From assembly GCF_000421545.1 (NCBI RefSeq), contig NZ_ATXF01000007.1, forward strand, positions 357,605 to 421,604: DNA of 64,000 nucleotides, written 5' to 3'. This stretch comes from Agromyces italicus DSM 16388 (GTDB taxonomy: Bacteria; Actinomycetota; Actinomycetes; Actinomycetales; Microbacteriaceae). Under the pieces are notes generated by a model. It was not told the origin of the DNA and did not search any database. It saw nothing but the letters and a program-made list of their open reading frames with translations. Below are positions 50,353-58,143 of the stretch, piece by piece; positions within the stretch are counted from its first letter, which is position 1; each line of letters opens with the position of its first letter. The position numbers were made by a program, and so were the translations under genes.

Positions 50353-51677
50353 CCGCGACCGGAGCAACATGGCGCAACTGGAGCCGGACCGAGCAGGTGC
50401 GGCCGCTGCGCGTCGAACGACCCGACTCGGCCGAGGCGGTGCAGCGCGCCGTGCAGGCCGCCGCGGCGTCCGGCCTCCGGGTCAAGCCGGTCGGCTCGGG
50501 CCACAGTTTCACCGGAATCGCGCTCGCTCCCGATGTGCAACTCGATCTCGCCGACCTCTCGGGCGTCGTCGACGCCGACGCAGCTACGGGCCGGGTGACG
50601 CTCCGCGCCGGGACGGCATTGCACGGCCTGCCGGCGCTGCTCGCGCCGTACGGGCTCGCGCTCGCCAACATGGGCGACATCGATCGCCAGACGCTCGCCG
50701 GTGCGACCTCGACCGGCACGCACGGCACCGGCTTCGGCTTCGGCGGGCTCGCGACGCAGATCGTCGCCGCGAAGCTCGTCACCGGCACGGGTGAGATCAT
50801 CACCGTGAGCGAGACCGAGCGTTCGGAGCTGCTGCCCGCCGTACGCCTCGGCCTCGGCGCGCTCGGCGTGCTCGTCGAGGTGACGCTGCAGCTCGTGCCG
50901 CGGTACGTGCTCGATGCGGTCGAACGTCCCGAGCCCCTCGCCGAGGTGCTCGACGGCTGGGAGGAGCGGGTACGCGGCGCCGACCACTTCGAGTTCTACT
51001 GGCACCCGCACACCGAGCTCGCGATGACGAAGACGAACACGCGGCTGCCGGGCGATGCCGAGCGGCGGCCGCTCGGCCGGTTCTCGCGCTGGCTCGACGA
51101 CGAACTCGTCGCGAACGGCCTGTTCCGCGCGGCGTGCGCGGTCGGAACGGCCGCGCCCGCCGTCATCCCCGCCTTCGCCCGTCTCGTCGACAAGCTGCAG
51201 AGCGGCCGGGAGTTCTCCGACTTCTCGCCGTCGGTGTTCGTGACCAACCGCACGGTGCGCTTCCGCGAGATGGAGTACGCGATTCCGCTCGCCGAGGTGC
51301 CCGAGGCCCTGCGCGAGGTCCGCGCGCTCATCGAACGCAAGGGCTGGCGCATCAGCTTCCCGATCGAGGTGCGCGCCGCCGCAGCCGACGACAACTGGCT
51401 TTCGACCGCCTACGGTCGCGAGTCGGGCTACATCGCCGTGCACCGGTACTTCCGTGAAGACCAGCGCGAGTACTTCGCCGCCGTCGAAGACCTCATGCGC
51501 GCCCGCGGCGGGCGCCCGCACTGGGGCAAGATGCACACGCAGACCGCCGAGACTCTGCGCGAGGTGTACCCGCGCTTCGACGACTTCCTCGCCGTCCGCG
51601 ACGAGCTCGACCCGGAGCGGCGCTTCCAGAACCCCTATCTCGATCGCGTGCTCGGCGGGGTCCACGCGCGAGTCTGA
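50349..51677 (+). CDS. D-arabinono-1,4-lactone oxidase-family FAD enzyme
   Basis: Aldonolactone oxidoreductase (442 aa). The N-terminal PCMH-type FAD domain has VKPVGSGHSFTGIA, whose H52 corresponds to the histidine that carries covalent FAD in many relatives. ANMGDIDRQTLAGATSTGTHGTG (in parts, near residue 117) is the second FAD motif. The C-terminal ALO domain has FEFYWHPHTE near 217 and HWGKMHTQ near 395, with the active-site Lys-His pair. GTG 50349 overlaps the previous stop. The enzyme should oxidise an aldonolactone or a related polyol, passing electrons to oxygen or a carrier. Confidence 0.9.
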   Translation: MTATGATWRNWSRTEQVRPLRVERPDSAEAVQRAVQAAAASGLRVKPVGSGHSFTGIALAPDVQLDLADLSGVVDADAATGRVTLRAGTALHGLPALLAPYGLALANMGDIDRQTLAGATSTGTHGTGFGFGGLATQIVAAKLVTGTGEIITVSETERSELLPAVRLGLGALGVLVEVTLQLVPRYVLDAVERPEPLAEVLDGWEERVRGADHFEFYWHPHTELAMTKTNTRLPGDAERRPLGRFSRWLDDELVANGLFRAACAVGTAAPAVIPAFARLVDKLQSGREFSDFSPSVFVTNRTVRFREMEYAIPLAEVPEALREVRALIERKGWRISFPIEVRAAAADDNWLSTAYGRESGYIAVHRYFREDQREYFAAVEDLMRARGGRPHWGKMHTQTAETLREVYPRFDDFLAVRDELDPERRFQNPYLDRVLGGVHARV

Positions 51678-51720
51678 ACCGTCGAACGGCGGACGCTCGA
51701 CGGCATCGCCGTTCGTCGGT
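51678..51720. terminator. Bidirectional hairpin between convergent genes
   Basis: Fourteen-base arms (51678-51691 and 51707-51720) match at 13 positions, with a 15-base loop. They fill the whole gap between the lactone oxidase gene and the convergent ABC permease gene. Confidence 0.7.
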
Positions 51721-51721
51721 C

Positions 51722-52456
51722 TCAGGCGGTGCGCCGGCGCAACGTGATCGACCCGAGCACGATCGAGCCGACGACCCACGCCCCGATCACGACCAGCTTC
51801 GCCACGATCCACTCGGACGACTCGCTGTCGGTCGCGACCGCCTGCAGCGCATCGATCGCGAAGCTCAGCGGCAACCACTCGCTGATCGCCTCGAGCGCCG
51901 CGGGAAGCTGATCGCGGGGGATGAAGATACCGCCGAGCAGGATCTGCGGGAACACGAGCAGCGGCATGAACTGCACCACCTGGAACTCGGTACGGGCGAA
52001 TGCGCTCGCGAGCAGGCCGAGCGCCGTGCCGAGCAATGCGTCGGCGACCGCGACCGCGAACAGCAGCCAGATCGAGCCCTCGATCTCGAGGCCGCACACC
52101 CAGACGGCGAACGACACGGCGATCGCCGTCTGCGCGACCGCGAGCATGCCGAAGGCCAGCGCATAGCCGAGGATGAAGTCGCCCTTGCCCATCGGCATCG
52201 ACAGGAGCCGCTCGAGGGTGCCGCTGCGGCGTTCGCGCAGGGTCGCGATGCTCGTGACGAGGAACATCACGATGAACGGGAACAGCGCGATCATCGCCGG
52301 GCCGATGTCGCCGAACACGTCGGTGTCGACGAAGATCCACGCGACGAGCCCGATCAGGAGGCTCGGCACGACGAGGAGGAGCCCGATCGTGCGCGGGTCG
52401 TGCCTGATCTGCGCGAGTACGCGACCGGCGGTTGCGAAGGTGCGCGCGAGTGTCAT
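51722..52456 (-). CDS. ABC-2 type transporter permease
   Basis: Membrane subunit (244 aa) with six predicted helices, of the DrrB-like drug-exporter type. The conserved ERRSGTLERLLSMPMGKGDFILG near residue 75 (in parts) is the ABC-2 coupling segment. QILLGGIFIPRDQLP near 170 is typical of this group. The ATG overlaps the ATPase stop by 4 bases. It forms an operon with a TetR regulator and an ATPase and probably exports a toxic compound or lipid. Confidence 0.9.
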   Translation of the reverse strand: MTLARTFATAGRVLAQIRHDPRTIGLLLVVPSLLIGLVAWIFVDTDVFGDIGPAMIALFPFIVMFLVTSIATLRERRSGTLERLLSMPMGKGDFILGYALAFGMLAVAQTAIAVSFAVWVCGLEIEGSIWLLFAVAVADALLGTALGLLASAFARTEFQVVQFMPLLVFPQILLGGIFIPRDQLPAALEAISEWLPLSFAIDALQAVATDSESSEWIVAKLVVIGAWVVGSIVLGSITLRRRTA

Positions 52457-53253
52457 CGGGATGCCTCCTCGTCGGCGTCGCGCGGACGCAGGTCGGCTTC
52501 GCCGCGCTCGATGAGCCGCAGGAAGGCGGTCTCGACGTCATCGGTCCCGGTCACCCCGAGCACTCCGTGCACGGTGTCGTCGGCGAGCAGCGCGCCGTCG
52601 CGCATGAGGAGCAGCCGGTCGCAGCGCTTGGCCTCGTCCATGACATGGCTCGAGACGAGCAGGGTGGTGCCGTCGGCGGCGAGGGCGCGGAACATGTTCC
52701 AGAGCTCGACGCGCAGCACCGGGTCGAGACCGACCGTCGGCTCGTCGAGCACGAGCAGCTCGGGGGAGCCGAGCAGTGCCGCCGCGAGCGATACCCGACT
52801 GCGCTGGCCGCCCGAGAGCGTGCCCGCGAGCCGGTGCTCGACCGTGCCGAGGTCGGTGCGTTCGATCACCCGGGCCACATCGGAGGCGGGTGCGCCGAGG
52901 ATTCGGCGGAAGTACACGAGGTTCTGGCGCACGCTGAGGTCGTCGTAGACGCTCGCCTGCTGCGTGACGTAGCCGACCCGTCGGCGGAGCTCGGGGGAAC
53001 CGGCGGGCCTGCCGAGCACCTCGATCGTGCCCGACTTCACGAGCTGCACGCCGACGATCGACCGCATGAGCGTCGTCTTGCCGCTGCCGCTCGGGCCGAG
53101 CAGACCCACGATCATGCCGCTCGGCACGGCGAGCGAGAGCCCCTCGAGGACGGGGGTGCCGCCACGGTGCACGTGCAGGTCCTGCGTGATGATCGCCGCC
53201 GGCGCGGTCGGCGCGGCCGGCGCGTGCTGCGGGACATCCGAGCTATTCATCAT
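52453..53253 (-). CDS. ABC transporter ATP-binding protein (drug-export type)
   Basis: ATPase (266 aa) with Walker A LLGPSGSGKTTLMRS near residues 49-63, Q-loop VGYVTQQASVYDDLS, signature TLSGGQRSRVSLAAAL near 146, Walker B LLVLDEPTVGLDP and H-loop LLVSSHVMDEA. The start is a double ATG (53253 and 53250). No ribosome-binding site is obvious, and a TTGACA on the minus strand at 53284-53289 could serve as a -35 for its own promoter. It is 32 bases downstream of the TetR gene and coupled to the permease. Confidence 0.9.
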   Translation of the reverse strand: MMNSSDVPQHAPAAPTAPAAIITQDLHVHRGGTPVLEGLSLAVPSGMIVGLLGPSGSGKTTLMRSIVGVQLVKSGTIEVLGRPAGSPELRRRVGYVTQQASVYDDLSVRQNLVYFRRILGAPASDVARVIERTDLGTVEHRLAGTLSGGQRSRVSLAAALLGSPELLVLDEPTVGLDPVLRVELWNMFRALAADGTTLLVSSHVMDEAKRCDRLLLMRDGALLADDTVHGVLGVTGTDDVETAFLRLIERGEADLRPRDADEEASR

Positions 53254-53285
53254 GCGCCGAATACTTCGCCTCGGGCGGCGCGCTG

Positions 53286-53915
53286 TCAAGCCCCCGGCGG
53301 ACGCCCGGTCAGGTGCCATTGCACCGCGGGCCCGACCCGCGTGACGAGCTCATCGACGGCGAGGGAGGCGAGCGGCTCGAACTCGAGCACGTACCGCACC
53401 ATGATGACGCCGACGAGCTGCGACGCCGCGAGCTCGGCACGCACCTCCGCGTCGGTCGGGTCGTCGCGGTCGTCGAGGCGCACGGCGATGCGGAGCATGA
53501 TCTCGCGGCGCAGGAACTCGCGCAGCATCCTGGCGACCGGGCCCTGACCGATCGCCGAACGCAGCGCGGCGACCGCCGCGGGACGCACCGCGGGCGCATC
53601 CCAGGCGGTGAGCACGGCGCGCACCAGCCGTTCACCGAGCTCGTCGAGCGGTCCGTCGAGCGCAGTGCCGACCAGCCGGTCGGGCCGGAGGGGGACCTCG
53701 ACGACCTCGGCCACGAGCCGCTGCTTGTCGTCGAAGTAGTGGTGAACGAGGGCGGGGTCGACGCCCGCCCGACGGGCGATCGCCCGTATCGAGGCCGCCT
53801 CGTAGCCGCGCTCGCCGAACTCGGCCGTCGCCGCCGCGAGAATCCGCGCCCGCATATCGCCGGGCTTCGCACCGCGAGGGCGACCGGGACCCCTCGGTCT
53901 GGAACGCTCCGCCAC
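53286..53915 (-). CDS. TetR/AcrR-family regulator of the ABC exporter
   Basis: Protein of 209 residues. A basic N-terminal arm (RSRPRGPGRPRGAKPG) precedes the HTH (about 20-65: RARILAAATAEFGERGYEAASIRAIARRAGVDPALVHHYFDDKQ, in parts). The C-terminal domain resembles the TetR_C class with PVARMLREFLRREI and a long last helix. The GTG start is fixed by a leaderless -10 box. It is the first gene of the operon, so it presumably represses its own transcription and the exporter until a ligand binds. Confidence 0.9.
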   Translation of the reverse strand: MAERSRPRGPGRPRGAKPGDMRARILAAATAEFGERGYEAASIRAIARRAGVDPALVHHYFDDKQRLVAEVVEVPLRPDRLVGTALDGPLDELGERLVRAVLTAWDAPAVRPAAVAALRSAIGQGPVARMLREFLRREIMLRIAVRLDDRDDPTDAEVRAELAASQLVGVIMVRYVLEFEPLASLAVDELVTRVGPAVQWHLTGRPPGA

Positions 53916-53921
53916 AGTCTG

Positions 53922-53927
53922 AGCCTA
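53922..53927 (-). promoter_or_regulatory. -10 box (TAGGCT) for TetR-exporter operon, leaderless
   Basis: On the minus strand TAGGCT ends 6 bases before the GTG start at 53915. Confidence 0.6.
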
Positions 53928-53995
53928 GCCCCGGAGGTTCCGCCGGAGTTCCTTCGAGTCTCATGGGAACGGCCGTCGCTTCGAGGCGGCGTCGG

Positions 53996-54001
53996 TAGGA
54001 T
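53996..54001 (+). promoter_or_regulatory. -10 box (TAGGAT) for lemA
   Basis: TAGGAT is 47 bases before the lemA ATG, giving a leader of about 40 bases with an AGGAG ribosome-binding site at 54036-54040. Confidence 0.45.
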
Positions 54002-54048
54002 TGCAGAGCCCCGAGATCCCGGAGCCGAATGCACTAGGAGTCCGCGCC

Positions 54049-54615
54049 ATGGAATGGCTGATCCCCGTCCTCATCGTCGTCGCACTCGTGCTGATCATCG
54101 GCATCTACCTCTGGGCCACGTATAACTCGCTCGTCACGCTCAACGTGCGCGTCGACGAGGCGTGGAGCGACATCACGGTGCAGCTGAAGCGCCGTGCCGA
54201 CCTGATCCCGAACCTCATCGAGGCGGTCAAGGGGTATGCCGCGCATGAGAAGAACGTCTTCGAGTCGGTGACCCAGGCGCGCGCCGAAACGCTGCAGGCA
54301 CAGGGCCCCGCCGAGGCCGGTGCAGCCGAGAACCACATGCAGCAGGCGCTGAAATCGATCTTCGCCGTCGCCGAGGCGTACCCGCAGTTGCAGGCCAGCC
54401 AGAACTTCCTGCAGCTGCAGTCCGAGCTCGTCGACACCGAAGACAAGATCCAGGCGTCGCGCCGGTTCTACAACGGCGGTGTGCGCGAGCTCAACACCAA
54501 GATCAAGGTGTTCCCGAACACGCTGTTCGTGCGCGGCCTCGGCTTCCATGAGCGCGACTTCTTCGAGGTCACCGAGCCGGCGGCGATCGCCGAGCCGCCG
54601 CGCGTCCAGTTTTGA
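54049..54615 (+). CDS. LemA-family protein
   Basis: Protein of 188 residues with one N-terminal membrane helix (about 4-25, IPVLIVVALVLIIGIYLW). A helical bundle follows, with the LemA signature YNSLVTLNVRVDEAWSDITVQLKRRADLIPNL (in parts, residues ~25-57). Later conserved segments are AYPQLQASQNFLQLQSEL, TEDKIQASRRFYNGGVRELN and FPNTLFVRGLGFHERDFFE. The function is unclear; LemA often pairs with an M48 protease, as here, 70 bases downstream. ATG 54049 is chosen by the AGGAG site. Confidence 0.94.
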   Translation: MEWLIPVLIVVALVLIIGIYLWATYNSLVTLNVRVDEAWSDITVQLKRRADLIPNLIEAVKGYAAHEKNVFESVTQARAETLQAQGPAEAGAAENHMQQALKSIFAVAEAYPQLQASQNFLQLQSELVDTEDKIQASRRFYNGGVRELNTKIKVFPNTLFVRGLGFHERDFFEVTEPAAIAEPPRVQF

Positions 54616-54636
54616 TGACGGCGAAGCCGGCAGCAA

Positions 54637-54677
54637 GGTCGAGTAGCGCCGCGCGCAGCGCGACGCGCATCGAGACC
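54637..54677. repeat. REP-like palindrome between lemA and the M48 protease gene
   Basis: A 41-base imperfect palindrome opening with GGTCGAGTAGCG and closing with CGCATCGAGACC, with a GC-rich centre. The form GGTCGAGTAGCG...CGCATCGAGACC recurs widely in Microbacteriaceae genomes to my recollection. Here it interrupts what would be a lemA-protease operon. Confidence 0.65.
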
Positions 54678-54685
54678 CGAGGTCG

Positions 54686-55564
54686 ATGATGTACCGCGCG
54701 ATCGCGAAGAACAAGCGCAACACCGTCTTCATCATCCTGTTCTTCCTCGCCGTCATCGGGGGCCTCGGCTGGCTGGCGGCCACCATCTACCAAGATCTGA
54801 CGATCGTCGTCGTGACGCTCGTCGTGGCCATCGGCTACGCGCTCATCCAGTACTTCACCGCCGACCGGCAGGCGCTGTCGATGTCGGGCGCGGTCGAGAT
54901 CACCTCGAAGGCCGAGCACCCGCGGCTCTGGCGCACGGTCGAGAACCTCTCGATCACCACGGGAACGCCGATGCCGCGCGTCTACGTCATCTCCGACCCG
55001 GCGCCGAACGCCTTCGCGACCGGGCGCGACCCCGAGCACGCCGTCGTCGCAGCGACCACCGGGCTCCTCGAGATCATGGACGACGCCGAACTCGAGGGCG
55101 TCATGGCGCATGAGCTCGGCCACGTGCGCAACTACGACATCCGCCTGTCGATGATCGTGTTCGGGCTCGTGGTGGCCGTCGGCTTCATCTCCGACATGCT
55201 CGTGCGCATGGCGTTCTTCGGGAGGAACAACAACAACGGCAACCCGGTCGTCATGATCTTCGGTCTCGTCGCGATGCTCATCGCACCGCTCGTCGCGAGC
55301 ATGGTGCAGCTCGCCGTGTCGCGTCAACGCGAATACCTGGCGGATGCCACGGGCGCGATGACCACCCGCCACCCCGACGCGCTCGCCCGCGCGCTCGCCA
55401 AGCTCGACGCGTACGGGCGGCCGATGAAACGGCAGAACTCGTCGATGGCCCACCTCTGGATCGCCGACCCGCTGAAGCCCGGTGTCATGGACCGCCTCTT
55501 CGCGACCCACCCGCCGATCGCCGACCGCATCGCGCGCCTCGAGAAGATGGGCGGGAGCTTCTAG
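54686..55564 (+). CDS. M48-family zinc metalloprotease (HtpX-like)
   Basis: Membrane protease (292 aa). Two N-terminal helices (about 13-32 and 37-55) are followed by the zinc motif HELGH at residues 142-146 (EGVMAHELGHVRNYD). A further helix pair lies at 155-205, and the third zinc ligand Glu is in RQREYLADATGAMTT near residue 216. MSGAVEITSKAEHPRLWRTVENL resembles the HtpX linker, in parts. The end, FATHPPIADRIARLEKM, is typical. It probably degrades misfolded membrane proteins. The start has two adjacent ATGs. Confidence 0.94.
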   Translation: MMYRAIAKNKRNTVFIILFFLAVIGGLGWLAATIYQDLTIVVVTLVVAIGYALIQYFTADRQALSMSGAVEITSKAEHPRLWRTVENLSITTGTPMPRVYVISDPAPNAFATGRDPEHAVVAATTGLLEIMDDAELEGVMAHELGHVRNYDIRLSMIVFGLVVAVGFISDMLVRMAFFGRNNNNGNPVVMIFGLVAMLIAPLVASMVQLAVSRQREYLADATGAMTTRHPDALARALAKLDAYGRPMKRQNSSMAHLWIADPLKPGVMDRLFATHPPIADRIARLEKMGGSF

Positions 55565-55582
55565 GCCGCGACGTTCGGGGCA

Positions 55583-56797
55583 TCAGGCGGCCGCGGCGAC
55601 GAGCTCGCTCTCGAGGGCGGCGGAGAGGTCGCCGCGTCCGGCGACGACGACGTCGTCGAGCCCCTGCCACGTCGCGGCACGGCGGAGCACCGGCACGAGC
55701 CGTGCGGCCGTCTCGGCGGGAGCCCCGGGCTCGGACCAGGCCGACTGCACTCGCAGGGTGCGCGCCCTGCGGTCGCTCTTGAGGTCGACGCGTGCGACGA
55801 CCCGATCGTCGACGAGCACGGGCAGCGAGTAGTAGCCGAACTTGCGATCGGGCTCTGGCGTGTAGATCTCGATGCGGTAGTGGAAGTCGAAGAGCCGCTC
55901 GGTGCGCGGCCGGAACCACACGACGGGGTCGAACGGCGAAAGCAGGGCGAGCTGCTCGATGCGGCGCGGCCGGTGCGCATCACGGTGGAGCCAGGTCGGT
56001 GTCGGACGCGAACCCGTCTGCCAGCCGGGCACCTCGACCGGCAGCAGCACGCCCGCGTCGACCAGTTCGGCGATCGCATTGCGTACCGGTGCCCGCTTCA
56101 TGCGCCAGTAGTCGGCGAGGTCGGCCTCGGTCGCGATGCCCTGCGCCGCGGCGGCGCGCGCGACGAGTTCGCGCACCGCGTCGGCCTCGGACGGGCCGGA
56201 GCCCAGGAGCTCGGCGGGCAGGGCCTGCTCGGGCAGGGCGTAGACCCGCTCGAAACGCACCCGGTCGACGCAGATGACGTCGCCCGTTCGGAACATCATC
56301 TCGAGCGTGCGCTTGACGTCGGACCACCCCCACCACGGGCCGCGCCGCTCGTTCGCGTCGTGCTCGATCTCACTCGCCCGCATGGGGCCGTTCGCGGCGA
56401 GCTCGGCGCGCAGCCACACCGCGAGGTCGCGTTGCTCGGCGACCCAGCCGCCCCAATCGCTGCCCGAACGTCGATACTCGTCGCGGCGGAACGCGAACAG
56501 CGGCCACAGCTCTCGCGGGATGTACGCGGCCTGGTGCGCCCAGTACTCGACCATGCGCCCTTTCGGGCCCGAGGTGATGCGGTCGAGCCCCCCCCGGTCG
56601 TAGTGGCCGACGCGGCTGAAGGCAGGGAGGTAGTGGCTGCGCTCGAACACGTTGACCGAGTCGATCTGTAGGAGACCCAAGCGGTCGATCACCCCGTTCA
56701 GGGCGCGTGTTCCGGCGGCCTCGGGGTGCGGGCGGGCGAAACCCTGCGCAGCGAGCGCGATGCGGCGGGCGAGAGCGGGACTGACGACGTCGACCAT
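55583..56797 (-). CDS. YcaQ/AlkX-type winged-helix DNA glycosylase
   Basis: Protein of 404 residues of the HTH_42 superfamily, which includes interstrand-crosslink glycosylases. The catalytic Q-x-D motif is visible as Q44-I45-D46 (LGLLQIDSVNVFERSHYL). Other conserved segments are VEYWAHQAAYIP near 93, three winged-helix modules with RTLEMMFRTGDV near 180 and LADYWRMKRAPVRNAI near 235, and LLSPFDPVVWFRPRTERLFDF near 300 (in parts). ATG 56797 gives the family N-terminus. The likely role is unhooking of bulky or crosslinked DNA adducts. Confidence 0.9.
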   Translation of the reverse strand: MVDVVSPALARRIALAAQGFARPHPEAAGTRALNGVIDRLGLLQIDSVNVFERSHYLPAFSRVGHYDRGGLDRITSGPKGRMVEYWAHQAAYIPRELWPLFAFRRDEYRRSGSDWGGWVAEQRDLAVWLRAELAANGPMRASEIEHDANERRGPWWGWSDVKRTLEMMFRTGDVICVDRVRFERVYALPEQALPAELLGSGPSEADAVRELVARAAAAQGIATEADLADYWRMKRAPVRNAIAELVDAGVLLPVEVPGWQTGSRPTPTWLHRDAHRPRRIEQLALLSPFDPVVWFRPRTERLFDFHYRIEIYTPEPDRKFGYYSLPVLVDDRVVARVDLKSDRRARTLRVQSAWSEPGAPAETAARLVPVLRRAATWQGLDDVVVAGRGDLSAALESELVAAAA

Positions 56798-56886
56798 GAT
56801 GCATCCGACGCTACTGCCGACGACCGACACGGAGTGCGCCGTTCACGGCCGCCTCGCGACATGCCGAGGCATGCATACGCGGTGCC

Positions 56887-56892
56887 TAGACT
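56887..56892 (+). promoter_or_regulatory. -10 box (TAGACT), leaderless, for the AI-2E-family gene
   Basis: TAGACT ends 6 bases before ATG 56899. Confidence 0.6.
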
Positions 56893-56898
56893 GGACGA

Positions 56899-58143
56899 AT
56901 GGCGGACTCGACTGGTGGGGCGGGGCAGCGCGGCCGATGGTCGCGACGATGGGCCGGACGAGCGGCCGAGGGGTCGCGGAGGCCGGCCGAACCCGTGCGC
57001 GATCCGGTCGACTCCATCCCGTTCGGCATGCGGATCGCGGGGGCCTGGTCGTGGCGGCTCCTCCTCGTCGGCGGCGTACTCGCGGTCGTGGTCTTCCTCA
57101 TCATCCAGCTCCGGCTGATCGTGATCCCGATTCTCGTCGCGGTGCTCCTGAGCGCGCTCCTGGTGCCGTTCTCCGCGTTCCTCCAGCGGCACCGATGGCC
57201 CAAATGGCTCGCGGTCGCGGTCGCGATGCTCTCGGCACTCGCGGTCGTCGGGGGTCTGCTCACGCTCGGCATCTGGCAGATCGCCCGCGGTGCCGACGAA
57301 CTCGCGGCGCAGTCCCTCGTCGCCTGGGATGCGTTCCGAGTATGGCTCCTCGAGGGGCCGCTGCACCTCACCGAGGCGCAGCTCAACGACTGGGTCGCAC
57401 AGGCGGTCACGGCGGTCCAGCAGGACATGGGCCTCATCTGGAGCGGCGCGCTCTCGCTCGGTTCGAGCCTCGGACACTTCCTCGCGGGCATGCTGCTCGC
57501 GCTCTTCGCGACCCTGTTCATGCTCATCGACGGCCGTGGCATCTGGAACTGGATCATCGGCATCTTCCCGAGGCGTGCCCGCACCGCCGTCGACGGCGCG
57601 GGCAGCGCCGGCTGGACCACGCTTCAGAACTTCGTCAAGGTGCAGATCCTCGTCGCGACGATCGACGCCGTCGGCATCGGCCTGGGCGCCTTCCTGCTCG
57701 GACTGCCACTCGCCGTGCCCATCGCGATCCTCGTCTTCCTCGGCTCCTTCATCCCGATCGTCGGTGCCGTGGCCACCGGGGCGCTCGCCGTGTTCGTCGC
57801 CCTCGTCTACAACGGGCTCTGGCCCGCGGTGATCATGCTCGGCATCGTGCTGCTCGTGCAGCAGGTCGAGGGGCACGTGCTTCAGCCGCTCATCATGGGC
57901 ACCGCGGTGAAGGTGCACCCGCTCGGCGTCGTCGTCGCGGTGGCCACGGGGTCGTTGCTCGCCGGCATCCCCGGCGCGCTCTTCGCCGTGCCGGTGGCCG
58001 CGGTGGTGAACGTCATGATCCTCTACGTCTCGAGCGGTGCGTGGAAGGACGACGCGCCACCGCCGACCGCCGATGTGCGATCGCCGCTCTGGCGCACCGT
58101 GCCGCAGCGACCCGGATTCCAGCGAGGAGAATCGACAAGTTGA
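56899..58143 (+). CDS. AI-2E family transporter (TqsA/PerM type)
   Basis: Polytopic membrane protein (414 aa). A basic Arg/Pro-rich cytoplasmic N-terminus of about 40 residues precedes two helices (52-95). A soluble loop of about 80 residues follows, then further helices. Conserved segments are LIVIPILVAVLLSALLVPF near 73, PLAVPIAILVFLGSFIPIVGA near 270 (in parts) and EGHVLQPLIMGTAVKVHPLGVV near 325 (in parts). The family name comes from one E. coli member; most members have unproved substrates. It overlaps the threonine ammonia-lyase start (TTGA). Confidence 0.9.
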   Translation: MADSTGGAGQRGRWSRRWAGRAAEGSRRPAEPVRDPVDSIPFGMRIAGAWSWRLLLVGGVLAVVVFLIIQLRLIVIPILVAVLLSALLVPFSAFLQRHRWPKWLAVAVAMLSALAVVGGLLTLGIWQIARGADELAAQSLVAWDAFRVWLLEGPLHLTEAQLNDWVAQAVTAVQQDMGLIWSGALSLGSSLGHFLAGMLLALFATLFMLIDGRGIWNWIIGIFPRRARTAVDGAGSAGWTTLQNFVKVQILVATIDAVGIGLGAFLLGLPLAVPIAILVFLGSFIPIVGAVATGALAVFVALVYNGLWPAVIMLGIVLLVQQVEGHVLQPLIMGTAVKVHPLGVVVAVATGSLLAGIPGALFAVPVAAVVNVMILYVSSGAWKDDAPPPTADVRSPLWRTVPQRPGFQRGESTS

